This document shows, piece after piece, positions 8,469 through 17,690 of a DNA stretch of 59,677 nucleotides. Positions within the stretch are counted from its first letter, which is position 1. The number at the start of each line of letters is the position of its first letter. This DNA is from Betaproteobacteria bacterium (GTDB lineage Bacteria; Pseudomonadota; Gammaproteobacteria; Burkholderiales; Burkholderiaceae_E), in assembly GCA_018970865.1 (NCBI GenBank), contig JAGWVN010000009.1, positions 1-59,677 on the forward strand, written 5' to 3'. A program made the translations under genes and the position numbers. Under the pieces are notes generated by a model. The model searched no databases, had not been told where the DNA came from, and saw only the letters and a list, made by a program, of their open reading frames with translations.

Positions 8469-11210
8469 GTGCTGGCGCGGCACCGGCTGCATCCCCTCTT
8501 CGAGCCTGACCATCTCGTGGTGGTGCTGGGCGCCCGGCCCGCCGACTGGGCCCAGGCCCTGGCACAGGCGCTCACCGACGGGGCGCCGGGGCCACGCCTG
8601 CCGGCCCGCCTGTTGCGGCTCGCGGGCCCGGGCCCGGATCACGGCCCCAGCCCCAGCCCCAGCCTCGGCTCCATCTCCAGCGCCAGCCCGGCGCCCGGCA
8701 CCGCCCTGCTGGCCCTGCTGCTCGTCGATCCGGCCGAGGTGCCCGCGGCCCTGCAACGGGCCGCGCAGCAGGGCGCGCGCCACGCCTGCCTGCTCACCGG
8801 CCCTCAGGCCACCGATCCCGCGCCCCGGCAGACCCTGGCTGACTGGCGCAGTCAGGCTCAGGCGCTCGGCCTGCTGCTCTTCGGTCCGGCCACCCTGGGC
8901 TTCATCCGCCCGGCCATCGGCCTGAACGCCGGCCGGATGGGGCCCATGCCCCCCGCCGGCGCGGTGGCCCTGGTCTCGCAGTCGGGCGCGCTCAATGGCG
9001 CCGTGCTCGACTGGGTGGCCGGCCATGCCACCGGCTTCTCGCTGGTGGCCTCGCTCGGGGCCGAGGTCGCGATCGATCTCGCCGAGGTGCTCGACTTCCT
9101 GTGCGCCGACGAGCGCACCCGCGCGGTGGTGGTCTACCTGGAGGCGGTGCGCGATGCGCGCCGCTTCATGAGCGCGCTGCGCGCCCTGGCGCTGGTCAAG
9201 CCGGTGATCGTGCTCAAGGGCCAGCGTGGCGACCAGGCCCCCGCACAGGCTCGCACCCACAGCGGTGCCCTGTGCGGCTCCGACGCGGTCTATGCCGCCG
9301 CGCTGCGCCGTGCCGGCGCGCTTCAGGTCGGCCTGTTCACCCAGCTCTTCACCGCGGCGCGGCTGCTGGCCACGCAGACCGGGCCGGTGGGCGCGCGCCT
9401 GGGCGTCATCGCCAACGGCAACGGGCCGGCCGTGCTCGCCGCCGACCAGGCGCGCTTCCAGCGCCTCGAGCTGCCGCCCCTGGCCGAGGCCACCCGCGAG
9501 CGGCTCTCGCAGGCGCTGGCGGGTTCGCCGGCGGGCGAGGGCGGCAATCCGCTCAACCTGGGCATCGATCCGCAGCCGGCGCAGCTCGAGGCCGCGCTGC
9601 GCGTGCTCGCGGATGACCCCGGCCTGGATGGTCTGCTGGTGATCGTCGCGCCCTACGACGGGGCCGATGTGCCGGCGCTGACCGAGGCGGTGTTGCGGGC
9701 CCGACCGGCGCTGCTCGAGGCCCGCAAGCCGCTCTTTGCCTGCTGGATGGGCGAGCAGCGCATGCGGGGGCTGGGCGCGCCCCTCGAGGCAGCCGGTGTG
9801 CCGGTGTACGCCGTGCCGGAATCGGCGGTCGACGCCTGGGCCACCCTGGCCCGCTTTCATCGGAACCAGCGCCTGCTGCACCAGATTCCGCGGCCGGTGC
9901 CGGGTCAGCGTCCGCCCGATCTGCGCCGGGCCCGGCAGCTGCTGCGCGAGGCGCTCGACGAGGGCCGCACCGGGCTGGCCGAGGTCGAGTCCAAGGCCCT
10001 GCTGCAGGCCTTCCATGTGCCGGTGACCGCCACGCTGCGCGCCGATTCGGCCGAGGCGGCGATCGCCCTGGCCGCGCGGCTGGGATTTCCGGTGGCGCTG
10101 AAGATCGACTCCCCCGACATCGATCACAAGAGCGATGCCGGCGGCGTGGTCCTCAACCTGCGCAACCCTGCCGAGTTGCGCGCGCAGTACCACGAGCTGC
10201 TCGCCACGGTGCGCGCCGCGCGCCCGCAGGCCCGCATCGACGGCGTGACGGTGCAGCCGATGCGCGAATCCCGCCACGCCCGCGAGCTCTATGTGGGCGT
10301 GCTGCGCGATCCGCTCTTCGGGCCGGTGATCGCCTTCGGCGCGGGCGGCACCGGGGTCGAGGTGGTGCGCGATGTCGCGCTCGAGCTGCCGCCGCTGAAC
10401 CGCTACCTCGCCTCGCGGCTGATCGGCCGCACCCGGGTGGCCGCGGCGCTTGGCGAGCACCGTGGCGCGCCGGCCATCGACCGCGATGCGCTCGAGTCCC
10501 TGCTGGTGGCGGTGTCGGATCTGGTCTGCGAGCTGCCCTGGATCGCCGGCATGGACATCAATCCGGTGATCGCTGACGCGCAGGGCGTGGTGGCGGTGGA
10601 CGCGCGGGTGCTGCTCGATGACCCGCCCGGGCCGCAGCCCGAGCCGCACCGTCACCTGGCGATCCGGCCCTATCCGGCGCATCTCGGCAGCGAGCGGCTC
10701 ACGCCGCGGGGCGCGCCCTGGACCCTGCGCGCGATCCAGCCCGAGGACGCCGATCTGCTGCAGGCCTTCACCCGCGGCCTGTCGGCGCAGTCGCGCTACT
10801 TCCGGTTCATCTCGGCGCTCGCCGAGCTGCCGGCGCGCATGCTGATCCGCTACACGCAGATCGACTACGACCGCGAGCTCGCGCTGGTGGCGGTGGCGCC
10901 CGGGCCCGCGCCGCGCGGCGAGCTGGTGGGCGTGGTCCGCTACCTGCTCAACCCCGATGCCGAGAGCTGCGAATTTGCCGTGGCGGTGGCCGACCGCTGG
11001 CAGGGCGGCGGGGTGGGCGGCGCGCTGATGCGGGCGATCATCGACGCGGCCCGCGCGCGGGGGCTGCGCCGCATCGAAGGCCATGTGCTGGCCGTCAACA
11101 CCCGCATGCTCGGCCTGCTGCGCCACCTCGGCTTCCAGATCCGCACCGATCCGGATGATGTGGCCCTGCGCGAGGTCTGGCTCGCGCTCGACGAGGCTCA
11201 GGCCCGGTGA
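8469..11210 (+). CDS. Pat-like protein: ADP-forming acyl-CoA synthetase domains fused to GNAT acetyltransferase
   Basis: A 913-residue protein starting at GTG. Order: a degenerate N-terminal CoA-binding region (1-150) with a Pro/Ser-rich insert, succinyl-CoA-ligase-like domains ([12 protein letters not shown] about 166-177; THSGALCG about 263-270, His264), an ATP-grasp region (about 480-720), then a C-terminal GNAT domain (about 735-910) with the acetyl-CoA loop [10 protein letters not shown]. This is the layout of Salmonella Pat and E. coli PatZ, which acetylate acetyl-CoA synthetase and other proteins on lysine. Translation follows the deacetylase gene by 2 bp. Its 3' end overlaps the convergent fbp gene by 13 bp. 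Confidence 0.88.
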   Translation: MLARHRLHPLFEPDHLVVVLGARPADWAQALAQALTDGAPGPRLPARLLRLAGPGPDHGPSPSPSLGSISSASPAPGTALLALLLVDPAEVPAALQRAAQQGARHACLLTGPQATDPAPRQTLADWRSQAQALGLLLFGPATLGFIRPAIGLNAGRMGPMPPAGAVALVSQSGALNGAVLDWVAGHATGFSLVASLGAEVAIDLAEVLDFLCADERTRAVVVYLEAVRDARRFMSALRALALVKPVIVLKGQRGDQAPAQARTHSGALCGSDAVYAAALRRAGALQVGLFTQLFTAARLLATQTGPVGARLGVIANGNGPAVLAADQARFQRLELPPLAEATRERLSQALAGSPAGEGGNPLNLGIDPQPAQLEAALRVLADDPGLDGLLVIVAPYDGADVPALTEAVLRARPALLEARKPLFACWMGEQRMRGLGAPLEAAGVPVYAVPESAVDAWATLARFHRNQRLLHQIPRPVPGQRPPDLRRARQLLREALDEGRTGLAEVESKALLQAFHVPVTATLRADSAEAAIALAARLGFPVALKIDSPDIDHKSDAGGVVLNLRNPAELRAQYHELLATVRAARPQARIDGVTVQPMRESRHARELYVGVLRDPLFGPVIAFGAGGTGVEVVRDVALELPPLNRYLASRLIGRTRVAAALGEHRGAPAIDRDALESLLVAVSDLVCELPWIAGMDINPVIADAQGVVAVDARVLLDDPPGPQPEPHRHLAIRPYPAHLGSERLTPRGAPWTLRAIQPEDADLLQAFTRGLSAQSRYFRFISALAELPARMLIRYTQIDYDRELALVAVAPGPAPRGELVGVVRYLLNPDAESCEFAVAVADRWQGGGVGGALMRAIIDAARARGLRRIEGHVLAVNTRMLGLLRHLGFQIRTDPDDVALREVWLALDEAQAR

Positions 11211-12199
11211 TAGCCGGTGACCCGCTCGACCTCTTCGCGCGAGCCCATGAACACCGCCACCCGCTCATGCAGCTTGCCCGGCTGCAGCGCGAGGATGCGC
11301 TCGTGGCCGTTGGTGGCCGCGCCGCCCGCCTGCTCCACCAGGAAGCTCATCGGGTTGGCTTCGTAGAGCAGGCGCAGCTTGCCCGGCTTGTCGGGCTCGC
11401 GGGCGTCGCGCGGGTACATGAACACCCCGCCGCGGGTCATGATCCGATGCACATCGGCCACCATCGAGGCCACCCAGCGCATGTTGAAGTCGCGCCCGCG
11501 CGGGCCGGTGCCGCCGGCCAGCAGTTCGTCGATGTAGCGGCGCACCGGCGGCTCCCAGTGGCGCGCGTTGGAGGCGTTGATCGCGAACTCCTTGGTGCGT
11601 TCCGGGATGCGGATGTGGTCGGCGGTGAGCCACCAGCTGCCGGTCTCGCGCTCGAGGGTGAAACAGGCCACTCCGTCGCCCACGCTGAGCACCAGCAGGG
11701 TGGAGGGCCCGTAGACCGCGTAACCGGCGGCGATCTGCCGGTCGCCGGGCTGCAGGAAGTGTTCCTCGCGCGGCTCGCTCACGCCCTCGGGCAGGCGCAG
11801 CACCGAGAAGATGGTGCCGATGGAGACATTGACATCGATGTTCGAGGAGCCGTCGAGCGGGTCGAAGAGCAGCAGGAAGCCGCCCATCGGGTACTCGTTG
11901 GGGATGAAGTGCGGATGGTCCATTTCCTCCGAGGCCATGGCCGCGAGATGCCCGCCCCACAGGTTGGCCTCGAGCAGGGTCTCGTTGGCGATGACATCGA
12001 GCTTCTTCTGCGACTCGCCCTGCACATTCTCGGAGCCCGCCTCGCCGAGCACGCCGGCCAGCGCGCCCTTGCCCACCGCGTAGCTGATCCGCTTGCAGGC
12101 GCGCGCAACCACCTCGAGCAGCAGCCGCAGCTCGCCCGGGATCAGGCCCTTCTCGCGCTGCTTTTCGACCAGGTACTGGGTGAGGCTGATGCGGTTCAT
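11198..12199 (-). CDS. fbp: Fructose-1,6-bisphosphatase class I
   Basis: Fbp hydrolyses fructose 1,6-bisphosphate to fructose 6-phosphate, the committed step of gluconeogenesis (also used in the Calvin cycle). The 333-residue protein starts [14 protein letters not shown]. It contains the class I metal and substrate segment [13 protein letters not shown] (about residues 117-129), the sugar-phosphate region [10 protein letters not shown], and the C-terminal [16 protein letters not shown] longer frame upstream of the ATG is spurious. It is convergent with the Pat-like gene, overlapping by 13 bp, and is 61 bp downstream of the pepN stop on the same strand. Confidence 0.95.
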   Translation of the reverse strand: MNRISLTQYLVEKQREKGLIPGELRLLLEVVARACKRISYAVGKGALAGVLGEAGSENVQGESQKKLDVIANETLLEANLWGGHLAAMASEEMDHPHFIPNEYPMGGFLLLFDPLDGSSNIDVNVSIGTIFSVLRLPEGVSEPREEHFLQPGDRQIAAGYAVYGPSTLLVLSVGDGVACFTLERETGSWWLTADHIRIPERTKEFAINASNARHWEPPVRRYIDELLAGGTGPRGRDFNMRWVASMVADVHRIMTRGGVFMYPRDAREPDKPGKLRLLYEANPMSFLVEQAGGAATNGHERILALQPGKLHERVAVFMGSREEVERVTGYHRA

Positions 12200-12260
12200 C
12201 AGGAGGGTCTCCGGTGGGCTCGGGCCCGCATTATCGCGCAGGCGGCGCGACGCCCCGGAT

Positions 12261-14942
12261 TCAGTCCTCGCCCAGCGCCTTGCCCACCACCTCGCGCACA
12301 TCGCGCGACAGGCCGGGACGGGCCAGCACCCGCTGCAGGCTGGCCCGCGCCTGGGCCTGACGATCGGGCGTGTACTTGCGCCAGCGGTCCATGGCGCGCG
12401 CCAGCCGCGAGGCGAGCTGCGGGTTGCGCGGGTCGAGCTCGCCGAGCACCTCCTCCCAGAAGCGGTATCCCGAGCCGTCGGGCGCGTGGAACTCGGCGAG
12501 GTTGCCCTGGCAGAACGCGCCGACCAGCGCGCGCACCTTGTTGGGATTGCCCAGCGAGAAGGCCGGGTGGGACATCAGCGCGCGCACCTGATCGAGCACC
12601 GGCCGGCCGAATGGGCTGCGATGGCGGGTGGCCTGCATCGAGAACCACTTGTCCATGGCGAGCGGTTCGTCGCCGAGCTCATCGGCAAAGCGCGCCAGCG
12701 CGAGCTCGGCCTGCGGGGCATGGCCGAGCAGGAGCGCGCCCAGCGCGCCCTGGCGCGCGGTCATGTTGTCGGCAGTCTCGAACTGGCGCAGGGCGAGCTC
12801 ACCGGCATCGGGCTCGCCGGCCAGGGTCAGGAAGCCCAGCGCCAGGTTGCGCAAGGCCCGCCGGCCGGCCGGCGCCGCGCCGGGGTGGTAGGCGCCCTCG
12901 GGCGCCAGCCGCTCGTACAGCGCACGCCAGCGCGCCACGAGCGCGCGCCCGAGCGAGGCGCCCACGGTGAGCCGGGCGGTGCGCAGCGCCTGCGGGTCGA
13001 CCACGGCGAGCTGCTCGGCCACCACGCCTTCGCCCGGCAGCGCGAGCATGAGCTCCTGGAAGCCGGGGCTGAGCGCGGCATCGTCGAGCGCGGCCCGCCA
13101 CACCGTGGTGAGCGGGCCATCGGCGGCCGGCGCCTGCCCGCCCACTGCGGCGATCAGCGCCGACAGCGCGAGCTGCTGCGCGGCCTCCCAGCGGTTGAAG
13201 GGGTCGGTGTCGTGCGCAGCCAGAAACCCGAGCTGCGCGTCGCTCCAGTCATGCTCGACGATCACCGGCGCGCTGAAGTGGCGCAGCAGCGAGGGCGTGG
13301 GCGGCTGCGCGATGTCGAGGAACTCGAAATGCGCCACCGGCCGGGTGATCTCGAGCACCCGCGATCCGGCGCCCGGCGCCGTCTCGCCGGCCAGGCGCAG
13401 CGGCATCTCCCGGCCATCGGGCCCGAGCAGCGCGAGCGCGAGCGGCAGGTGCAGTTCGCTGGGCGCCTCGCCCACGCGCTGCGAGACCTCGAGGCGATAG
13501 CGCCGCGTTGCCGGGTCATGCTCGGCGCGCACCCGCAGCCGGGGGGTGCCTGATTGCGAGTACCAGCGGCTGAACTGGCTGAAGTCGCGCTGGTTGGCGT
13601 CGGCGATGGCCGCGACGAAATCGTCGCAGGTGACCGCCTGGCCATCATGGCGCTGGAAGTACAGATCCATGCCCCGGCGAAAGCCATCGCGGCCCACCAG
13701 GGTCTGCAGCATGCGCACCACCTCGGCCCCCTTCTCGTAGACCGTCATGGTGTAGAAGTTGTTGATCTCCTGGTAGGCGTCGGGGCGGATGGGGTGGGCC
13801 ATCGGCCCGGCGTCCTCGGGGAACTGCGAGGCCCGCAGCGCGCGCACATCCTCGATGCGCTTGACCGCGCGGGCGCTGGCCGCGGCCGCCGGGCTGTCGG
13901 CCTCGGCGGCGAGCATGTCGGCCGAGAACTCCTGGTCGCGAAAGACCGTGAGGCCCTCCTTCAGGGTGAGCTGGAACCAGTCGCGGCAGGTGACCCGGTT
14001 GCCGGTCCAGTTGTGGAAGTACTCGTGGCCGACCACCGCCTCCACCGCCGCGAAGTCGCCATCGGTGGCGATGCGCGGATGGGCGAACACATAGCGGGTG
14101 TTGAAGATGTTCAGGCCCTTGTTCTCCATGGCCCCCATGTTGAAGTCGCCCACCGCCACGATCATGAAGCGGTCGAGGTCGAGCTCCAGGCCGAAGCGTT
14201 CCTCGTCCCAGCGGATGGAGCGCACCAGCGAGCGCATGGCGTGATCGGTCTTGTCGAGATTGCCGGGCTCCACCCAGACCTGCAGCAGCACCTCGCGCCC
14301 GGACCCGGTGCGCAGGCGCTGCTCGGCGGCCTCGAGCCGGCCCGCGACCACCGCGAACAGATAGCTCGGCTTCGGGAAGGGATCCTCCCAGCGCGCGAAG
14401 TGACGCGCCCGCCCGTCGGCAGCGGCCGGCCAGGGCCCCTGCTCGATCAGGTTGCCGTTGGACAGCAGCACCGGCTCGCGCTCGCAGTCGCCGATCAGCG
14501 TGACCCGGTAACGGGCCATGACATCGGGCCGGTCCGGAAAGAAGGTGATGCGCCGAAAGCCTTCCGCCTCGCACTGGGTGTAGAAGTTGCCGTTGGAGAC
14601 ATACAGGCCGGAGAGCGCGGTGTTGGCCTGCGGGTTGATGCGGTTGGTGAGGCTCAGCGTGAACTGCGCCGGCGGGTCGAGCAGCGTGAGCCCCTGCGCG
14701 TCCGCCCGGTACTCGCCGGGCGCAAGCGCCCGGCCATCGATCGCCACCGAGAGCAGCTCCAGCGCCTCGCCGTGCAGATGCAGCGGGGCGGCGGCGGCGC
14801 CGGCCGGCCGGCGATAGCGTGCGCTGGCACTCACCCGGGTGTCGGTGCGGCCAAGCTCGAGGATCAGGTCCAGCCCGTCCACCTCGTGGGAGGGCGGGGT
14901 ATAGTCCAGCCGCTTGACGGTGACAGGTGTCGAGTCGTTCAT
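12261..14942 (-). CDS. pepN: Aminopeptidase N (PepN, M1 zinc metallopeptidase)
   Basis: An 893-residue cytoplasmic aminopeptidase removing N-terminal residues from peptides. The ATG-initiated start [20 protein letters not shown] matches the usual PepN N terminus. M1 signatures are the substrate-binding [11 protein letters not shown] and the zinc motif [13 protein letters not shown] (HEXXH with the downstream Glu in [10 protein letters not shown]). The rest is the long alpha-helical C-terminal domain of the E. coli-type enzyme. The start codon is only 11 bp from the divergent start of a lipoprotein gene, leaving almost no room for separate promoters outside coding sequence. Confidence 0.95.
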   Translation of the reverse strand: MNDSTPVTVKRLDYTPPSHEVDGLDLILELGRTDTRVSASARYRRPAGAAAAPLHLHGEALELLSVAIDGRALAPGEYRADAQGLTLLDPPAQFTLSLTNRINPQANTALSGLYVSNGNFYTQCEAEGFRRITFFPDRPDVMARYRVTLIGDCEREPVLLSNGNLIEQGPWPAAADGRARHFARWEDPFPKPSYLFAVVAGRLEAAEQRLRTGSGREVLLQVWVEPGNLDKTDHAMRSLVRSIRWDEERFGLELDLDRFMIVAVGDFNMGAMENKGLNIFNTRYVFAHPRIATDGDFAAVEAVVGHEYFHNWTGNRVTCRDWFQLTLKEGLTVFRDQEFSADMLAAEADSPAAAASARAVKRIEDVRALRASQFPEDAGPMAHPIRPDAYQEINNFYTMTVYEKGAEVVRMLQTLVGRDGFRRGMDLYFQRHDGQAVTCDDFVAAIADANQRDFSQFSRWYSQSGTPRLRVRAEHDPATRRYRLEVSQRVGEAPSELHLPLALALLGPDGREMPLRLAGETAPGAGSRVLEITRPVAHFEFLDIAQPPTPSLLRHFSAPVIVEHDWSDAQLGFLAAHDTDPFNRWEAAQQLALSALIAAVGGQAPAADGPLTTVWRAALDDAALSPGFQELMLALPGEGVVAEQLAVVDPQALRTARLTVGASLGRALVARWRALYERLAPEGAYHPGAAPAGRRALRNLALGFLTLAGEPDAGELALRQFETADNMTARQGALGALLLGHAPQAELALARFADELGDEPLAMDKWFSMQATRHRSPFGRPVLDQVRALMSHPAFSLGNPNKVRALVGAFCQGNLAEFHAPDGSGYRFWEEVLGELDPRNPQLASRLARAMDRWRKYTPDRQAQARASLQRVLARPGLSRDVREVVGKALGED

Positions 14943-14953
14943 GGAAGGCGTCA

Positions 14954-15319
14954 ATGGTTGAATCCCATTCTATCGGCTGGCGCGGGCCGGCGGCCCTGGT
15001 GGCGCTGCTGCTGGCCGCGCTCGCAGCCGGCTGCACCCAGGAAACCCAGAACCGGATCCAGCGCAGCATCCAGAACTGGACCGGCACCAATGGCGTGCTC
15101 GAGGTCTATGCCGGCGAGAAACTGGTGCGCCGCTTCGTCGCCATCGACAAGATGTCCACCGCGATGGGCACCGAGGACAAGCAGCCGCGGCCTTACCGCT
15201 ATGGCTACGGCGTCTTCGACGAGAACCTCAATGGTGTGGCCGATCCCGGTGAGAAGCGGGTGTACTTCGAGATCAGCGATTTCGGCACCAATTACGTGTT
15301 CTACGAGAGCCCGCGCTGA
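14954..15319 (+). CDS. Small predicted lipoprotein
   Basis: A 121-residue exported protein. A hydrophobic signal segment ends in the lipobox LAAGC with Cys27 as the predicted lipidated residue. The mature part is a small domain with a D-x-N-x-N-G acidic loop (FDENLNGVADPGEKRV), reminiscent of but not proven to be a calcium-binding loop, followed by a beta-rich end (YFEISDFGTNYVFYES). I do not recognise a family. The chosen ATG is the last possible start before the signal peptide; a GTG at 14927 would overlap pepN. It is transcribed divergently from pepN. Confidence 0.75.
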   Translation: MVESHSIGWRGPAALVALLLAALAAGCTQETQNRIQRSIQNWTGTNGVLEVYAGEKLVRRFVAIDKMSTAMGTEDKQPRPYRYGYGVFDENLNGVADPGEKRVYFEISDFGTNYVFYESPR

Positions 15320-15340
15320 GGCCATGCCGCCCCGCCGTGC

Positions 15341-15895
15341 TCACTTGAGCTGACGCGGCTGCCACCAGTTGGGCGAGGCGCTGGCGAAGTCGCCGCTCTC
15401 GTGCAGGCGGTTGGCCAGATCCAGCGAAGCATCGCCCGGGGGCGAGGCCACCAGCACCCAGTCGGCGCGCTCGCCGATCGGCCGGACCAGGCGCAGCCCG
15501 TGGCGGGCCAGCAGCGCTTCGCGCGCGGCGGCCGTGGTGCCGGGCCGGAATCCCACCAGCACGCCGCCGGGCAGGGCGCGCAGCCGTCCGCCGGCGTCGG
15601 CCTGATCGCGATACACGGTCGCCCCCGCTGGCGCGGCGCCGGAGTCGCCGGCGGCCGTCTTGTCGCCGACGGCCGGCCGGATCACCGACTGCTTGGTGCC
15701 GGGCGCGCCGCCGAAGTCGGCCTGCAGGCCGCTCTCGGCCCACAGCAGCCGCCGCTCGCCGCCGTCGTACCAGTAGCGCTGCTGGGCGCGGGCCGGGCCG
15801 CCGAGGACCGCGAGCGCGACGGCGAGCGCGACGGCAAGCGCCCTGCCCGTGGCGGCGCGGGCAGGGCCCGCGGTCATCAGGCTCAGCGTCCCCAT
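15341..15895 (-). CDS. Secreted stand-alone subtilase-prodomain-like protein
   Basis: A 184-residue protein with a long Ala/Val signal peptide ending near ARAQQ (about residue 38). The C-terminal 75 residues read PGGVLVGFRPGTTAAAREAL, then a LARHGLRLVRP segment, and end in a SASPNW motif. This matches my recollection of fervidolysin-type N-terminal prodomains, where the chain V.V.F.PG....AR..LL..HGL ends in EPN just before the protease. Here no protease follows on the same chain. The gene directly follows and slightly overlaps the S8 protease gene upstream on the same strand, and that protease lacks this domain. I infer an in-trans folding chaperone or inhibitor. The ATG at 15877 is an alternative start; a GGGGG tract favours 15895. 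Confidence 0.7.
   Translation of the reverse strand: MGTLSLMTAGPARAATGRALAVALAVALAVLGGPARAQQRYWYDGGERRLLWAESGLQADFGGAPGTKQSVIRPAVGDKTAAGDSGAAPAGATVYRDQADAGGRLRALPGGVLVGFRPGTTAAAREALLARHGLRLVRPIGERADWVLVASPPGDASLDLANRLHESGDFASASPNWWQPRQLK
15811..15840. repeat. 12-bp tandem repeat in a signal peptide
   Basis: The unit GAGCGCGACGGC occurs twice exactly (15811-15822, 15823-15834) and half again (15835-15840). On the minus strand it encodes the repeating Ala-Val-Ala-Leu core of the prodomain-like protein's signal peptide. Copy-number change by slippage would keep the frame but alter the hydrophobic core length. Confidence 0.8.
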
Positions 15896-17523
15896 ATCCG
15901 CAGCCCCCAGGCCTGGAATGTGCCGGTGTCGTTGGCCTGCAGGTCGGTCACCTGCAGCCGCCAGGCGCCGGCCGCCGGCTCGTCCAGGTGCCTCACCGAC
16001 CCGAAGCGCCAGTCGGTGTAGCTGCCGCAGCCGCCCAGGCATCGGCGGGCATCGGCGAGCCGGCTGACCAGACCGTTGGGGCTGACCAGCCGGATGCGCA
16101 GATCGCCGATGTAGGGATGGCTCGCCGTGAAGGCCACCTCGACATATTCGATGCGGGTGATGCCGCAGGCGGCGGGGTCGATCACCACGCTGTCCTCGAC
16201 GCTGGCGCCCGCCGGTCCGTCGGGCACCGCCAGGCCGGGACTGCGGGTGTAGGGGCCGCAGGCGATCAGCGAGGACGATCCGCCCACGCTGGTCCAGCTG
16301 CGCGCCGCGCTGGCCGCGGCCTGGGCGTTGACCGTGCCGAAGCCGTACTCGGGATGGTGGGGCAGTCCGGGACCGCTGGTGACCCAGTCGGCGGAACTGG
16401 CGTCATTGCGCCGCGCGGTACGCGCCAGCAGCAGGCGCACATCGCGCCAGCTCAGCGCCGGGTTGGCGGCCAGCACGAGGGCGGCCGCGCCCGACACCAT
16501 CGGCGCGGCCGCCGAGGTGCCGCCGAAGTTGTTGCGGGTGCCGCCCTGCGGGGCGAGGGTGGTGATCGCGGCCCGGCCGGCATCGTCGGAGGTGCTGCCG
16601 CACACCAGGATGTTGGCGCCGGTCTCGCCGTAATAGGGGCGGCGGCCGCGGTGATCCACCGAGCAGGCCACCACGATCCCGAGGTGGTTGGTGTAGCCGT
16701 CCAGACCGGAGCTCTCGCCCACGCACTGGCCGGCGGCATTGGTGCTGATGCAGCCGCCGTTGCCGGCGGCGAAGACATAGACCGCGCCACGCCCGCCTCG
16801 GCCGTTCGCGATGCCGTTGTCGATCGCCGTGGCGAAGCTGGCGTCCACCCGGTTGGGCCGGCCGTTGTCGGGCGAGCCCCAGCTGCTGTTGTAGACCCCG
16901 GTGTCGGCCAGGCCGCGGCCGAGCGCATCGGCGATGTCGGCGGCATAGCTGGTGGCCAGCGGATTCAGGCCGACCAGGCCCACCCTGGGCGCCACGCCGG
17001 CGCCGGCAACCGCGTTGCCGTCGCGCGCGGCGACGATGCCGGCCACCGCCGTGCCATGGATCTCATCGGCCTGGCAGGGCAGGGGCCAGCGGTTGCCCAC
17101 CGATCCGGGGCGGTAGTTGTAGCTCGCGCCGGCCACCGCGTTGGGCGAGAGCTCGGGATGCAGGATGTCGACCGCATCATCGACCACCGCCACGCGCGCG
17201 CCCTCGCCGCGGGTGACCGCCCACGCAGCCTGCGCGCGCACATCCTCGCCGGCCAGGCCGCCGCTCTGGCCGGTGTTGGCCAGGTGCCACTGGCTGCCGA
17301 GCAGGGGGTCAGCGCCGGTGAGCTGCGGGCTGCTGGTGAGGCTGTAGCGGTAGGCGCATCCGTCCTGCACCGGCAGCCCATCGCCCGTGCCGGCGCCGCC
17401 GCTGGCGCTGCTGCCGCCCGAGCCGCCGCCGCAGCCGCTGGCCAGCAGCGCGGCGGTCAGCAGCGCGGTGCGGGCAAGGGCCGCGCAGGCAGGGCCGCGG
17501 GCGGTCGGGTCGTGCGAGGTCAA
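15883..17523 (-). CDS. Lipoprotein subtilisin-like serine protease (S8) with C-terminal P domain
   Basis: A 546-residue exported protease. The signal segment ends at SGC (Cys31), giving a probable lipoprotein with a Gly/Ser-rich tether. The catalytic residues read as Asp115 (VAVVDDAVDILHPEL), His156 (EIHGTAVAGIVAA), the oxyanion Asn255 (FAAGNGG) and Ser337 (GGTSAAAPMVSGAAAL). A proprotein-convertase-type P domain of about 130 residues follows, with HPYIGDLRIRLVSPNG and GAWRLQVTD, as in kexin-like bacterial enzymes. Between the tether and the catalytic domain there is no inhibitor I9 or fervidolysin-type prodomain, which such proteases normally need to fold. The next gene encodes one. Divergent from pyc across 167 bp. 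Confidence 0.88.
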   Translation of the reverse strand: MTSHDPTARGPACAALARTALLTAALLASGCGGGSGGSSASGGAGTGDGLPVQDGCAYRYSLTSSPQLTGADPLLGSQWHLANTGQSGGLAGEDVRAQAAWAVTRGEGARVAVVDDAVDILHPELSPNAVAGASYNYRPGSVGNRWPLPCQADEIHGTAVAGIVAARDGNAVAGAGVAPRVGLVGLNPLATSYAADIADALGRGLADTGVYNSSWGSPDNGRPNRVDASFATAIDNGIANGRGGRGAVYVFAAGNGGCISTNAAGQCVGESSGLDGYTNHLGIVVACSVDHRGRRPYYGETGANILVCGSTSDDAGRAAITTLAPQGGTRNNFGGTSAAAPMVSGAAALVLAANPALSWRDVRLLLARTARRNDASSADWVTSGPGLPHHPEYGFGTVNAQAAASAARSWTSVGGSSSLIACGPYTRSPGLAVPDGPAGASVEDSVVIDPAACGITRIEYVEVAFTASHPYIGDLRIRLVSPNGLVSRLADARRCLGGCGSYTDWRFGSVRHLDEPAAGAWRLQVTDLQANDTGTFQAWGLRIWGR

Positions 17524-17690
17524 GCGACGGGCGGGGCAGATTTCAGGCGATGAAGTCTACGCGACATCCCTGATTGTCGGCCCGCATGGCTTCCGATACG
17601 CTGCATCGCAGCAATGCCGCCCGCCTGCCCGCAGGCCGCGCCATCCATCCCGTCGGCGGCATGCCGTCTTTCCCCGGAGTGCCCTCTCTC

